From: Calvatia gigantea
Taxonomy: Eukaryota; Basidiomycota; Agaricomycetes; Agaricales; Lycoperdaceae
DNA length: 64,000 nucleotides
Assembly (NCBI GenBank): GCA_025093985.1
Contig: JACAAK010000010.1
Coordinates: forward strand, 459,501-523,500
Direction of reading: 5' to 3'
A model generated the notes under the pieces. The model ran no database searches and was not told the origin of the DNA. It saw nothing but the letters and a program-made list of their open reading frames with translations. Every line of letters begins with the position of its first letter. The stretch's first letter is position 1. The translations under genes were made by a program, and so were the position numbers. Shown here piece by piece: positions 41,575 to 54,000 of the stretch.

Positions 41575-44500
41575 TTACAAAGAATGTAAGGGACCAGGCT
41601 TAGCAGGATAAGCTGTATGGAAATCTGCCACAAGTTCAGCCACATGCTCTAACTCAGTAGCAGGCAGCCAAGAAGACTCTTCTTCAGTATCCTCATAACC
41701 CAACCAAATAACCTTGTATAATAACTTACAGATATGTCAACAGTCGATCTTTGAATCAACAATATAGGTGATTTCGTGCTCTGGCTCACCTTCAACTTTA
41801 ACAGGCAGAGAAGATGGGTCAGAGCAGCCATCAAATGGGTTAGGTATGGCAGGTTCAAGCATCAAAACATGGAATACTGGGTGAATGGCATGTATTGAGT
41901 CAAGTAAGCATAGAGTATAAGAGATGGAACCAGATTGAGCGATAATCTCATAAGGATCCAAATACTTCTCCAAGAGTTTCTTCAATGGTCAAGTTGTGTA
42001 GAAGAACTGCACCTTAATGAAGACCTTTTGCCCAACTGTAAAGTTAGGTATGGGTGTCCAGCAGGCATTAGCAGATGACTGGTACCATTCTTGAGCTTGC
42101 TTGATCTTGGATTTGAGTACTGTGTGGAGTTCATCAAGGTTGATGATGAATTGACATGTACGTGTGGATGCCAAGTTGCATTCTGGGTAGACTGTGATAT
42201 TGGGATGATAGCCTTTATTAGTGAAGAATGGGGAGACACCAGTAGTGGCACTAGGAGCATTGTTATAGGTAAACTCAGCTAGTGGCAGTAACTCAGCCCA
42301 GTTGTCTTGCTGGTAGTTGCAGTAGACATGGAAGTATTGCTCGAGAGTCTGGTTAGTCCATTCAGTTTGTCTGTTGCCCTCAAGGTAATACCCAGAGGTG
42401 AAGTGTAACTTCATGTCCAGTGCTTGTCCAAGTGAGCGGAAGAAGTGTGAAACAAATTCAGAGCTGCAATCAGATGTAATGTGTTCAGGAATGCCATGTT
42501 TCAAGAATACATGAATGACAAATAGGCAGGCAAGTTCAGCCAAGGTAATGGTGTCATGAGTGGGAATGAACAAAGATTACTTGGTGAGGTAATCAACAAT
42601 AACAAGAATAGTGTTGTAGCCAGAAGATGTGGGAAGTTTCTTGATGAAGTCTATAAAGATAGAGTTCCATGGCTGTTCAGGAATGGGAAGCTACTTGAGG
42701 TTTCCATAAGGTTGGTGTCATTGTGGCTTAGAGCACATGTAGGTGACACAGGATTTGCAGAAATCTTTGACTGTCATGTAGATTTTGGGCCAAGTGTAAT
42801 CACATTGGACTAACTCCAGAGTCTTGTTCTAACTGAAGTGTCCAGAAAGGATGTGATTGTGCTTGTACTGTAAAACACAAAGTCAAAGATTGTCAATGTT
42901 GGGGATGTAGATCCTGTCATCAAGGCAGAGAAAACTGGACAAATCTACAGTCCAGTGTCCTTTGGGTTTGGCTAGGTGTTGAGCCATAGTCAGGTCTTGT
43001 GGAAGAGATAAAAGGATGTCAGAATGTAGCTGATCGAGGTCAATGATCATAGCTGTGTGAAGGGAAGGAGTATAAAGGTAAGTAGCGTAGACAGAGGCTA
43101 TGAGTTGTTCATGAGTAAAGACTGGACAGAAGTTGTGAGGATTGACTGTAGTGTAGCTATTATTCCCCCCTTTAGGGTAGATGTCCCATTGTCTAGTTAA
43201 AGCATTGGGCTTTATACCAAGTTGGCCAGGGTGAAAGCGGATGATGAGGTTGAACTGTGACAGGAATTCAGACCAGTGGGCTTGATGATGGGTGAGGATT
43301 TTGGTGGTACAGAAGTATTCCAGGTTCTTATGGTCAGTGACAATGTCGATGGGAAAGGGAGTACCTTTGAGGTAATGCCACCAGATCCTAAAAGCTTTGA
43401 AGATAGCCAGTAGTTCCTTGTCATATGTGTTGTAGTTTGACTCAGCTGAGGTAAATATGTGGGAATGGAAGGCCATGGGGTGAACTTCACCATCCTTAGT
43501 GATGATAGAGAGGATAGCAGCTAGTGTATAGTCAGATGTGTCAGTCTTGACAATAATTTGAGTGTCAGGGATCCAGTGGGTCAGGATAGAAGCAGAGGTG
43601 AAAGTGTCCTTTAATGATTGGAAAGCCTCTTGACATTTATCATTGAAGTTCCAAGGAATACCCTTGCAGGTAAGGCGGGTGAGAGAAACTACAATATCAG
43701 AGTAGTTATAAATGAAGCAATGATAGAAGTTGGCGAAACCTAAGAAGGACTGTATGTCCTTGACCTTCTTTAGTTCCAGCCAGTCCTGGATAATCTTGAT
43801 CTTGTCCTCAGATATCTTGAGACTATCAGGGGAAAGAATGTAACTATGCCAGACTTGAATTCACACTTATCTGTGCAGGTGTAAAGACCATTTTGCCTAA
43901 GCCACTTGAGAACCTTGTGGACTTGTTTGCGGTGTATACTGATGTCATTGGAATAGATGAGTATATTGTCAAGATAGACTGTAACACAGACATCTAAGAG
44001 ATCTTTGAAGATGTCATTCATGAACTGCTGGAAGGTGGCAGGTGCATTGGTAAGGCCAAAAGGCATAACAAGCCACTTGAACAATCTATAGCAGGTTTGG
44101 AAGGCCATTTTCCATTTGTCACCTTCTGCAATGTGGATGAGGTGATAAGTATAGCATAAGTCAATCTTGGTATAAATGTGGGCTTTGCAGGGCAAATTGA
44201 GTAGGTTGAATATAAAAGGAAGGGGGTAGTGATCCTTCTTGGTAATACAGTTGAGACCTCAGAAGTTGACATATAAATAGAGTGAGCTATCCTTTTTCTT
44301 GACAAAGAGGACAGAGGCTCTGTGAGGGGAGTTGGAGGGATAGGTGAATCTAATAGCAAGGTTTCATTAATGAATTCACATAGAGCCTTTAGTTCAACTT
44401 GAGATAGTGAATAGATGGTACCAACCAGTGGTTGGCTATCTTCTTCAAGATTGATCTGGAGATCATATGGCTGATGTGGGGCAAGCTTGTCAGCCTTCAT

Positions 44501-45316
44501 TTTACTGAAAATGTCAGTGAATTCATGGTACTCTTCTGGAATATTGGACCAATTGTTCTGGGGTTCCTTGACAAAGGCCAAGGAAGCTGTCATAGATGGG
44601 TCATTAAGATTGAGACTATACTGAACTAAACTAGAGAGGTAAGAGGCACAGAGGAAGGCAGTGGCATTAACCAGTGAGACATGTGAACGAGCCATGTCAA
44701 CTATACCCAAAACAGAAGTAGCAGAAGAAGCAGATGGTGAAGACTGTGAGGTGACAGATAGGGCAGCTGAAGCAGATGCCACAGAGGATGCAGGTACAAC
44801 TGGAATGGATGCACTGTGAGCAGAAGTGGCAGGAAGTTCAGGCTGAAGTGGACAGAAAGTGATATGGCCTAGAACCCAGTCAATTGTCAGATTGTAGTAG
44901 ATGAGCCAGTTATATCCAAGAACCATAGAGCAGGAAGAGTCAAGCCGAGTGATATAAAAGTCCAGAGTCATAGATTCACCACAGTCAAAGGTAACAGAAA
45001 GCTTTACTAGTTCAGTAATGTATGCATTAGATGAGCCATCAAAGAGACAAAGTTCAATAGGAGGAATGGGCAAGGTTGGAAGATCATGTGAATGTACAAA
45101 GTCAGAGTCTATGAAACAATGGGTAAACCCACTATTAACAAGAGCCTTGAAGCAGACGAGATTGGATGAAGTGGATAAAAGGACGGAAGGGGAAGAAAGG
45201 AAAAACTGCAGAGAATTGGGGTTAGAAAGAGTGGAAGCATTGAGCTGAAAACACTCTGTGGCACAGGTGAGTTCAGTGCTGGTCCTCAGTCTGTGTAGAG
45301 TCCTGAGGACCACCAC
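41575..45316 (-). pseudogene. Gypsy-4 pol: protease, RT, RNase H, integrase, chromodomain
   Basis: A 432-codon frame (45316-44018) holds the protease, with VNSGFTHCFIDSDF where gypsy-3 has IDSGSTHCF, then the VLGYNWL region and the RT N-terminus. Further frames give [40 protein letters not shown] (44195-43770), RNase H and a zinc-binding region (43476-42883), integrase with ITSDCSSEF and NRQTEWTNQTLEQ (42573-41989), and the C-terminus HPVFHVLMLEPAIPNPFDG with chromodomain YEDTEEESSWLPATE. Stop at 41575-41577. About 75-80% identical in protein to gypsy-3 by eye. Inactive. Confidence 0.88.
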
Positions 45317-46873
45317 TCATTTTCCCAAGCTCTTTTCAGAGCTCTTCCCAACTACTTTAGCCTTGTGGGTGACAGCCTTTGCAGTTAAAGCAGCTTTCTT
45401 CCTACACTTACTAACTTTGTGGCTGGTGTTGCCACAGAAAAAGCAGAGGTTGTTGTCAAGGCAGCACTTTTGTTCTTCAGTGGTCAGCTCGCCATCCTTG
45501 CTGAGCTTGTCAGATAAGTCAGGTTTAGCAGATGAAGATGATTTGGCAGGTGTGGAGGAGAAAGGGGTAGTGTTGACAGGTTTGTTTGAAGTGTTGCCCT
45601 TGTTGCTGTGGTTGGGCTTGTTGTTGCTTTTGCTGTTGTTGTTGCTGTTGTTACTGTTATTGCTGGCCTTGTTCAAGGAAGGTCCAGGATTGTTACCTAA
45701 TTTTCTATTAAGAGAAGCGAATGCTGATTCAGCCACTTCTTTCATGCAGGTCTTCTCGCATTATCATTCCCAATAGCAATTGTTGAGGATAATGGCTGCC
45801 TCTCGCATTTTGTTGAAAGAGGTGGGTTTGCTGTTGGGGTGAGAAGTATATGTATCTTGGAGATGATCTAGGAGGCCTTTATAGTAGTGGTAGCAGAGGA
45901 TGTCATCACCCCATTGAAGTTAGGACAAGAGCCACATGAATTTGACATTATAGGTGGTGATCTTCTCCCTATGCTTCATTTTCAAGTTCTCAAGGAGTTT
46001 GGCCAATTTGCCCTTTAAATTGGCTATGCCAAAGTTGGTCTTGAGCTCAGTGGTGAACTTGTCCCAGTCAGTGGACCAGGCATGGGATATGCCTTGAGTC
46101 TCTTTCTGGTCAATGCCTGTTTCAAACTAGCAAAGAGCAATGTCAGTGAGGAAAGTGAGGGCAAAGTTGACCTTGGTGGTATTGGATGTAAATTGTATGG
46201 GGTTGGCATGGAAATAGAGTTGACATTGGAAAAGGAAGTGAGGAAGGTTATTGGGATTGGCACCACTGAATAGTTTGGATTCATGGGCTTTAGTACAGGG
46301 AGGTTAAGGAGGCTGAGGCAGCTGAGAGCGGGCACAATTGTCTATAGCATTAGTGAAGGATCTAATAGCATAGGCCAGAGGGCAATCAAATTCCCAACAG
46401 CCACACAGCTCACTAGTGCTTGCTTCATCATTATCATTGTCATCATCATCCGATGGTTCTTCAGGTTTGTTGTCACCTCTAGGTCCATCACCTCTACTAT
46501 CATCAGGATTGGGGTAAGGGTAATTGGTATATTCTAGACCATTGTCTTGGTCATTGCCATAGTTGTCTTCATTATTAATATTATCATTACTACCATCAGG
46601 ATAGCCAGGGTTTTCAGGGGGAACTGTGTCTATATTATTTCCACTACTTGGGCCCCGAGGTGGGCTGGAGCTATGTTCAGGAAGTTCCTCCCAGATTGGC
46701 TCTGTGAAGGGGTTAGGGGAGTTTTGTGGAAAATTGCCTGGAATAAATAGATAAGATCATTTCAATCTGTAAGTTCTGGGAGTGGATTGGGTTGATGAAG
46801 GGGATCATTTGGGATTGTTATGAAGGGACCAATGGACAGTTGTGCCAGTCTTAGTTCTGACAAATGTAGCCAT
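45317..46873 (-). pseudogene. Gypsy-4 gag with zinc knuckle
   Basis: Start ATG 46873 (MATFVRTKTGTTVHWSL), then an Asn/Asp-rich acidic region around 46620-46430. The capsid domain spans about 46300-45780 (LPHFLFQCQLYFHANP, GISHAWSTDWDKFTTELK, LENLKMKHREKITTYNVKF). A Ser/Asn-rich linker and zinc knuckle CFFCGNTSHKVSKC lie in the last open frame (45745-45317). Several stops. It shows the capsid core that gypsy-3 gag has lost. Confidence 0.82.
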
Positions 46874-46910
46874 AGTAAGTGAAGGAATAGAAATTGACAG
46901 CAGGAGTTGG

Positions 46911-47187
46911 GAGTCTAAAATATTATTAAGCGTAAATCACATGGGTGAGATGACTGAAGTCTAGACACCCGAGGGTTATGCACGAATACAGATGAAGGTG
47001 GGCAAAGCAGATGAACTCAGGAGGACTATAGCTTCAATGTATGTATTGCACCCTCCTGCTGACAAGTGGTCCTAACTTTAGAACAAGGGACAAAGACAGA
47101 GACAGAGGCAGAGGTAGAACAGAAGTAGTGTGTTGCTAAGTTGATTTCAGACTGAGGATTACAAGTGAAGTAGCTATGGTTTATATA
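46911..47187 (-). promoter_or_regulatory. Gypsy-4 TATA box, predicted start and self-priming site
   Basis: On the minus strand, TATATAAA (47187-47180) is followed about 30 nt later by AGTCTGAAAT (47153-47144). The primer site ATTTTAGACTC (46921-46911) starts two bases after the LTR end. Complementarity over 10 nt has one C-to-T mismatch, as expected of decay. Confidence 0.65.
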
Positions 47188-47541
47188 CTCAAGGGAGAGT
47201 AGTTCTACAAAAGGAAACTACTATGACTTCATGTGCTGGCCAGGTATGGCCACTAGATAGAAACACTGGACATGCATGCAACTAACTAAAAGGAATAAGG
47301 TGAAACAGGAATGTCATGGATGGGAAAAAGGGAATTGCAATGGAAACAGAGGTAGATATAACTAACTGGAGAAATGTACAAGGAGGATAATCAGAAATTA
47401 ACATCAGACATCAATAATAAGAATGGAGTGTGGAGGAGGCAGGGGAGAGCAGGTGAGAGTGAATGGTAAATAAAATATAAATGGGATATAGTTTGGGTAT
47501 GAGCAGATGAAGCAGGGTGAATGTACATATGGGTTGTGACA
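46924..47541 (-). repeat. Gypsy-4 5' LTR
   Basis: 618 bp, TATTAAGCGTAAATC (TG mutated to TA) to GGGTTGTGACA, followed by target copy ATCAA. Confidence 0.88.
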
Positions 47542-49773
47542 ATCAAGACTTTGTTCTTCAATGTAGGAAGTTGAATAAGGTTGATTGCTGAACAAGGAGA
47601 GGCTCCTGAAGGCACAGGTAGTTCTTCAGGAGATTAAATTAAAAATCTGATAGTAGGTTTAATTGCTTGTTCATGAATATAGGCATTCCTAAAGGATGCT
47701 TGTTCTTCATGGGAGAAGTTCTTCAATCATTGCTTGGATTTCCAAAGCAGAGATTTTCTTTTGAGGAACTGAAGGTTTAGTCAGGTGGTCATACTGGTTG
47801 AATTGGTTGGGATGGATAGTTTTGTGGGAGTGGTCGAGAAGGTCCACAATTGAATTGTCTTTGTGGCTAGTTCATGAATTTCTTCTTTGATTGATAACTC
47901 TTTGACCAGTTCTTGTCTGGGTTAGGACAATCTTTGATGAAGTGTTTGTCTGATCTGCATCCTATACAGAGTTAGGTTTCTGTATTGGTTGTATTGGGTA
48001 GGTGTGAAAAATAGCATTCAGCTGAATTTGCGATTTGGGATTTTGTTCTTGAAGCTCCAGATTTTCAGAGTGGTTGTATTGGTGTTCTGAGTAGTCTTCT
48101 TCAACTGAAGAATTGTTGCTATCATAGTTGAGGTTATTGATGTCCATTGCCTATAGGTTGCAGGTTGAAGTTTGTTGGGGTTGTAATGGTTTTGCATAGT
48201 TCCATCCATTTCTTTGTGGAGGAACATATTTTTGCTTCTCTTTTCATGACTTGCTGAACTATGGCAGTGGCTTCGTTTTTCAATGTTGTTCCTTCAGATG
48301 GCTTCAGCATACCATTCAGTGATAGGTTCGAGGATTCTCCTGCTTCTCGAACATAGATCACTTTTGCAAGTTTTCAGGTTAAGTCCTTTCTTGTATTAAT
48401 TAATTAATTCTTTATCACAAATTATTCCAGCTTCAGTTGCTAAGCATTGGAATTACATATTGAATTTGGCAGCCTTTTGTGGTCCTTGCCATAATTCTTT
48501 CCATTGATCTAGGGCATTCATTTCTTCATCTACTGGAATGAAGTATTCCCTGATCCTGTGATTTGAAGTTTTGCCAAGTGTCATCTCTCCAGCTGTTTGC
48601 TGCTGGAGTTCTGTCATCTTTGTGGGTTCTTTCAAACCAATTACTGAGCTGCAAAATTTCCTGATGCTCCTCCAGGTGGGATCATGGATAATACTAGTCA
48701 AATTCATGTGTTTTCATTGGAATATGTACTGGGATTTAACCCAATGTGAATTCTTTATGGTAATCCACCAGATGTTGAAGTCTTTGGGATCTCCTTCTGA
48801 ACAATTCAGGAAGTCGACCAATTTCTTGGTTGTAGTTGGGGTTAGCAGCAATTCATAGGAATTAGTATATATTGATGCCTAGGAGCAGGTGGGATTGGTA
48901 CAATGGGTGCTTATGTGCAATAGGTGATACTACTGCTATTGATAGGACTTGGGGATTTGGTTGTGGGGATCTTTGAAGTAGGGTATTAAAGATCTCTCCT
49001 GGTAGTGGATAGACAAAGGTGTCTAGGGAATAGACTACTGGTTCTTTGTCTTTATTCAAGTAATTGGAACTTGGTTCAGGGATAGTATCAAAGGTATTTC
49101 CTTTGTATGGAGATTGTTAGTCATTTAAATTTAAACAAACTAGGTCTTCAGGATTGAAATGGGTTCCTCTGGGAATTCATGGTCCTGGATTTCTGATTAT
49201 GTGTCCTTGTCTAGGAGTGAAGATAAATAGGGGAGATGGGAATTGGGCAGGTGGTTCAACTGGGGATTCTGGTAGTGATTCATCAAATTCTGGTTTGGGC
49301 AAGAAGCCATACTGATTTAACAAGGGGGTTTCAGGTGGTGATTGGTTTGAACCAAATGCTTCAGATAGATGCAAAGGTTCATGTTATGAGTTTCCACCGA
49401 TCATAACGAGTTCCGTGCTATTCTACATTCCTAACTATCTGCGTACCTGTTTCAGTTATTCTAGTCCAGCGATCTCCGATGATATGACTCGTACCAACTA
49501 CCACGCCTTGACCGGACGTTTCATGTAGTTACTCCATCCGTTCAACCGGATAGTTCTAGATGTATTTAAGCGTACATACACCCTGTTGTATTCGGTACGC
49601 TTAACCACCTTTGTTCTCTTTCCCTTACTCGCCCTCAAGACTTAGCCAGAGCTGCAACCTGAGGTCTAAACCGACTAAGGTCGTAACAGTTCAGAGAGAG
49701 GGGAAGGGGTTGGTGTATCCTCTAGGTCTGAGAGGCTTGATTCAGTAAGAGGTGGTGGTAATGGGGGAACTGG
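47542..49773 (-). pseudogene. G2 gypsy gag, N-terminus lost
   Basis: Minus-strand. 49869-49694 and 49374-49177 encode a Pro/Ser/Glu-rich N-terminal part (PPLPPPLTESSLSDLEDTP; SPPETPLLNQYGFLPKPEF), split by a solo LTR. The capsid-like region spans about 48860-48450 (DPTWRSIRKFCSSVIGLKEP, EEMNALDQWKELWQGP). A zinc knuckle CIGCRSDKHFIKDC lies near 47960. Many stops. The start codon is beyond 49773, where gypsy-1 copy M replaces it. Confidence 0.7.
49382..49688 (+). repeat. Solo gypsy-1 LTR with target duplication
   Basis: 307 bp, TGTTATGAGTTTCC to AAGGTCGTAACA. Flanked by GTTCA at 49377-49381 and 49689-49693. CpG-rich, so a recent insertion reduced by LTR-LTR recombination. Confidence 0.92.
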
Positions 49774-50077
49774 TGTTACAACCTTAGTCTGATAAGACCT
49801 CAGGTTACAGCTTGGACTAAGTCTTGAGGGCAAGTAAGGGGAGAGAACAAAGGTGGTTAAGCATACCAAATACAGTAGATGTATGTATGCTTAAATACAG
49901 GAGGTCATCCAGTTGAATGGATGGAGTAACTACATGAAATGTCCAATCAAGCTGGCATAGTAGTTGGCATGAGTCATGGACAGAGATCGCTCAACAGGAA
50001 TAGCTGAAATAGATATACTAGTAGACAGGAATACAGATGACGATGGAGTATGACTTGATTGGTGGAAAACCATAACA
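49774..50077 (-). repeat. Gypsy-1 M 3' LTR
   Basis: 304 bp, TGTTACAACCTTAG to AAAACCATAACA; followed by ATACCCCCCAATTTGG, the complement of the purine tract. Confidence 0.88.
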
Positions 50078-50102
50078 ATACCCCCCAATTTGGCTTCATG
50101 TC

Positions 50103-51094
50103 TCAGGAAGCTTCATCAAAGTTGCCATTGACTATGGTAGAGGCAAGGGCTTTCTTGGTGGCTCCAATAAGGTATTTTCCATCATTCGATTGTGCAAAGA
50201 AGATGGGTAAGTGACTTCTTCTGTCCTGGCAGATAGGGACTAGAACACTGTTGAATAGGAAGTCAGTTGTGGTGGAGTTGTCCCAGTAGCCCCTGACTAT
50301 CATCTTCCAGTAGTGTTGGTCCTTTTCTTGGCCTGGTAACACAGTGCAAAACCTTGTGGGTAGGAGAAAAACCAATACAAGTTGTGGTAGAGTAATGGTT
50401 TTTATGAAGTGACAGAGAGAGTTGACTTTTTCCTTCATGAAGACAGTGGTTTCTTCATCCATGGGTGTGTCAGCTTGGGTCAGTGGCATGGGATTGATTG
50501 TGTTGTGTAATTCGGAGAGGGTGCTGTGGATTCTGTCCACAAAAGTGTCAATTTCTGGGTCCTCGGTGGTCTTGTCATATCTGAGCAGATTCATGGCTAT
50601 GTTGGCAAGCTCCAGGAATATGTTGGTGATATCAAGGTGTTTGAATACTTCAAGCCTGAGGTCAATACAATTGTGGAGGCTATGGATATAGTCTTGTTCA
50701 CTGGGTAGTGAGTGTGGATTGGTCTAGAGCTCAGAAGATAGCAGGAATGTGCTAATTGGTGGATGAGGATGCATTGGTGAATTCCTATATACATGTTGGC
50801 AAAGGTAATGCATGCAGTAGCAAGGGTGATGTGTCAATTGACAACTAATTACTTGTTTTGGGCAGTGATGGTTTCTATCTCACTGTTGGTGGCTTTGTCA
50901 ATGTCTTTTAGTAGGAATTTAAGGAGTTCCTGTGCTAGGGACAGTAGTAGTGGCTGAGGTTAGTAGTAAGTGCCTTAGGAGTGCAGGTGCTTGGCCACTA
51001 CCTAGGTTCTGGGAGGGGGATGGAAGAGATTATGGTTGGATTGGGGTAGACAAGGAAGTGGATGGTAACACAGTTGGCTTGGGAGGAAGGACAT
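50103..51094 (-). pseudogene. Gypsy-1 accessory ORF, copy M
   Basis: Minus-strand homologue of 25996-26979. The clean 3' frame (50594-50103) shows DTPMDEETTVFMKEKVNSL, LPGQEKDQHYWKMIV and DGKYLIGATKKALAS. The 5' part (ATG at 51094) has a one-base insertion near the start and several stops, with SGLKYSNTLI-type remnants in another frame. Lies between pol and the 3' LTR. Confidence 0.65.
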
Positions 51095-54000
51095 ATCTGA
51101 TTAGTTTCTTTGGCTAGGTGATGACTTTTTGGTTTTTCTGCCCCTCTTTTTATGGGTATCCTCTGGATGCCTCTTTTGGTATTCTGCTATTGCATCTTGA
51201 GCATTTGTCAGGTTTGACTCTGCTGTCCATGTATCATCCTCGTTGTCATATCCTTTCCAGCATACTAAAAATTAATATCCCTATCCCCATTTTCATCATC
51301 CTCAGATCTCTTCTACCTTGTATTCTTCTTTGTTATTGATGATCACTGGCTCAGGTGCTGGTAGTTTCTGCTGTCTTGGGAATGCCACTTTCTGTACTGG
51401 GGTTAGCAGCTGTTCATTAAACATATCATGGATGGCCCATCCTTCTGATAATATGAGCTGATATGCCACTTCTCCTATCTTTTCCTTAATTTGGAAAGGC
51501 CTGTACCTTTTCTGGCCTAGCTTCTTTGATGGCTGATTGGTATGGATGTTTGCATTCTCTAGCCATATTTCATCACCAGTTTGATACTGTGTTATGTGCA
51601 GCTTGCTGTTATTGTGGGTCTATTTCATCTTTTCTTGATATGATTGTAGTGCCACTGTGAGTTGTCTCTTGTGTTCCATAGTTGTTTTAGGAACTCAGTG
51701 CTACTGGGATTATTTGTTGCTCCATGGCCTTTCCCTTTCCAGGAGTGTCATCCATAATTGAGGTAGAACTAGTGTTTTCTGCATTCCACTGTGTTTCTTG
51801 TCATTGTACTGGAATTCGGCCATGGGCAACCAATTCACCCAGTTGTTTTGTTCATAGTTGCAGTATAGGTGAAAGGTATGTTTCAACTTCTCAGTTGATT
51901 CATTCTGTTTGTCTGTCTGTTTAGGGATGAATAGGCTTATTGATAGAGTTCATTCTATTCCTAATCCCTTGAACAATTCTCTGGTGAATTCTGATGCTGA
52001 ACTATAGTCCTTCAGTCACTAAGGACTTTCTGTGGTATCCCATGTTAGCTTCCATATTTCACTCCTGTAGAGTTGTGCAATTCCCTTCAAGGAATATGTC
52101 TGTTTTTGTCAGTATGAGTCATATCATTTTCGTGAACTGGTCAACAACTACCAGGATGGCATCTTTTCCTTCTGATTCTGGTAGTGGTCCAATGAGATCA
52201 ATGCTTATCTCTTCCCATGGCCCATTAGGTATTAGGAGCAAGGTGTAGTGGTGTTTTCAATAGGTGTTATGCAAGGTTTATTCCTTTGGCAAGTTCTAAC
52301 ATCCTTTGACATATTTCCTAGGTAGTCATTTCATATTGATGGCCACCAGTAGTCCCTGGTGATTAGTTTCGATCATCCTATGTTGTCCTGGGTGTCCCAG
52401 CATCTGGTGCATCATGGTATTGTTGTAGAATTTCTTCATGGAGTGTGGGGTCCAGTGGCATGTACATGCTGGCTTTTCTATAGACTATCCCATTATGTTC
52501 TGTAATATCAGATTCTTTGTTTAGAAGCCCTGCAGTGATGTTTGTATCTCTCTGGTGGTTTGCCTTTATCCGGTCCTTGAATGTCAGTGTAATGAATAAT
52601 TCCACACAGAGTAGGATGGTTTCTTCAGAATCCCCTTCATTTTCTGGTTTGCCTTGTAGCCAACTTTCTCAGATCATGGTGATTAGTCTGTCATTTTCTT
52701 CATCTGGCTCTTGGCAAATTCTGGACAGCAAGTCTGCTTTTGTGTTTGTCTTGCCTGGCACATGTCATAGCATGAAGTTATAGTCCTGTAATCTTAAGTA
52801 CCATCTTGCTTGTCAGTCCATTGAGTTTTTGGGGTTCTCTGTAGTATTTGAGATTTTCGTGGTCGGTCCAGATTTCAAATTTCTCCTCTACATCTAGTAG
52901 GTAGTGTCGCCATTCTTTTAGGGCATGAATAATGGCCAGTAATTCCTTGTCATAGATTTCATAGTTTTGCTCTGTCAGGAAGAGTAGTTCAGTGACATGA
53001 ATGCAATTGGGTGCCATCTCTTGTCTTGTTCTTGTGATAGGACTCCTCCTAGTGCATAATTTGAGGTGTTGACTTCTACTTGAAATTGTTCCCTTCCTTT
53101 GTGGCAGCATCAAGGTGGATTCTTCCATGATTTGTTGTTTTAGTTTGTTGAATGCTGATTGGTGTTCTTGTTCCCAGTTCCATTTAGCAGCTCCTTTGAG
53201 CTGGTTGAGGGGGGCCATGATTTTACTGAAGTTCTTGATGAATCAGCAGTAGTAATTAGCAAAGCCTAGGAAGCATTCTACTCCCTTTTTGTTTTTGGGT
53301 TCTGGCCAGTCTTGTACTGCCTTGACTTTCTCTTCCTCCATTTCAATGCATCCGTGTCCTATTTTTACTTCCAACATAGGAATTTCCTTAGTGTCGAATA
53401 TGCACTTTGTTCGTTTAAAGCAGAGATTGTATTTGGCTGCTCATGTTAAGAACTGTATCATTCTTTTTCTTAGCTGTTCCTTGGTGTCCTCTGGAATTGT
53501 GAAGTTGTCCATATAGTTTATGATGTCTCTGTTTTGCAGCAGGTCTCAGAAGATGCTTGTCATCATTCTGGAGAATGTTCCAGGCAAGTTACTTAGCCTG
53601 AAATACATTACAGTTGGTTTGAACAACCCTTCATTGGTCAAAAATGCTGCTTTCCATTTGTCTCCTTTTTTAATTCTGATGTTGTTGTATTCCCAAATGA
53701 TGTCAAGTTTGTTGAAGTATTTTGCTTTCCCCAACTTGTCAATAACTTCTTCAATTCTGGGCAGCGGCGTTTTGTCTTTTACCAATATGTTGTTTAGTCA
53801 CCTATAGTCCTGGATTAACTGTTTCAAACCATCTTTCTTTGGTATGAAGAAGGTGGGGGCTGTGTATGGAGACTTTGATGGCTGTATGCATCCCAACTCG
53901 AGGTTTTCCTTGATGAATGCTTTGAGTTTGTCCTGTTCTTTGATTGTCATGTTGTATGTTCTGCACTTATTTCTTTGGGTGCATCCTCGGTTAGGATTAT

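Larger units (their letters stand above)
39562..47541 (-). mobile_element. Gypsy-4 chromovirus, complete but decayed, with antisense gene
   Basis: LTRs at 39562-40191 (3') and 46924-47541 (5'), flanked by ATCAA at 39557-39561 and 47542-47546. Minus strand: gag 46873-45317, pol 45316-41575. Plus strand: antisense gene 40328-41457. Polypurine tract AAGGGGGAAATAC on the minus strand abuts the 3' LTR. CpG sites retained in G4b are largely TpG/CpA here. Confidence 0.92.
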
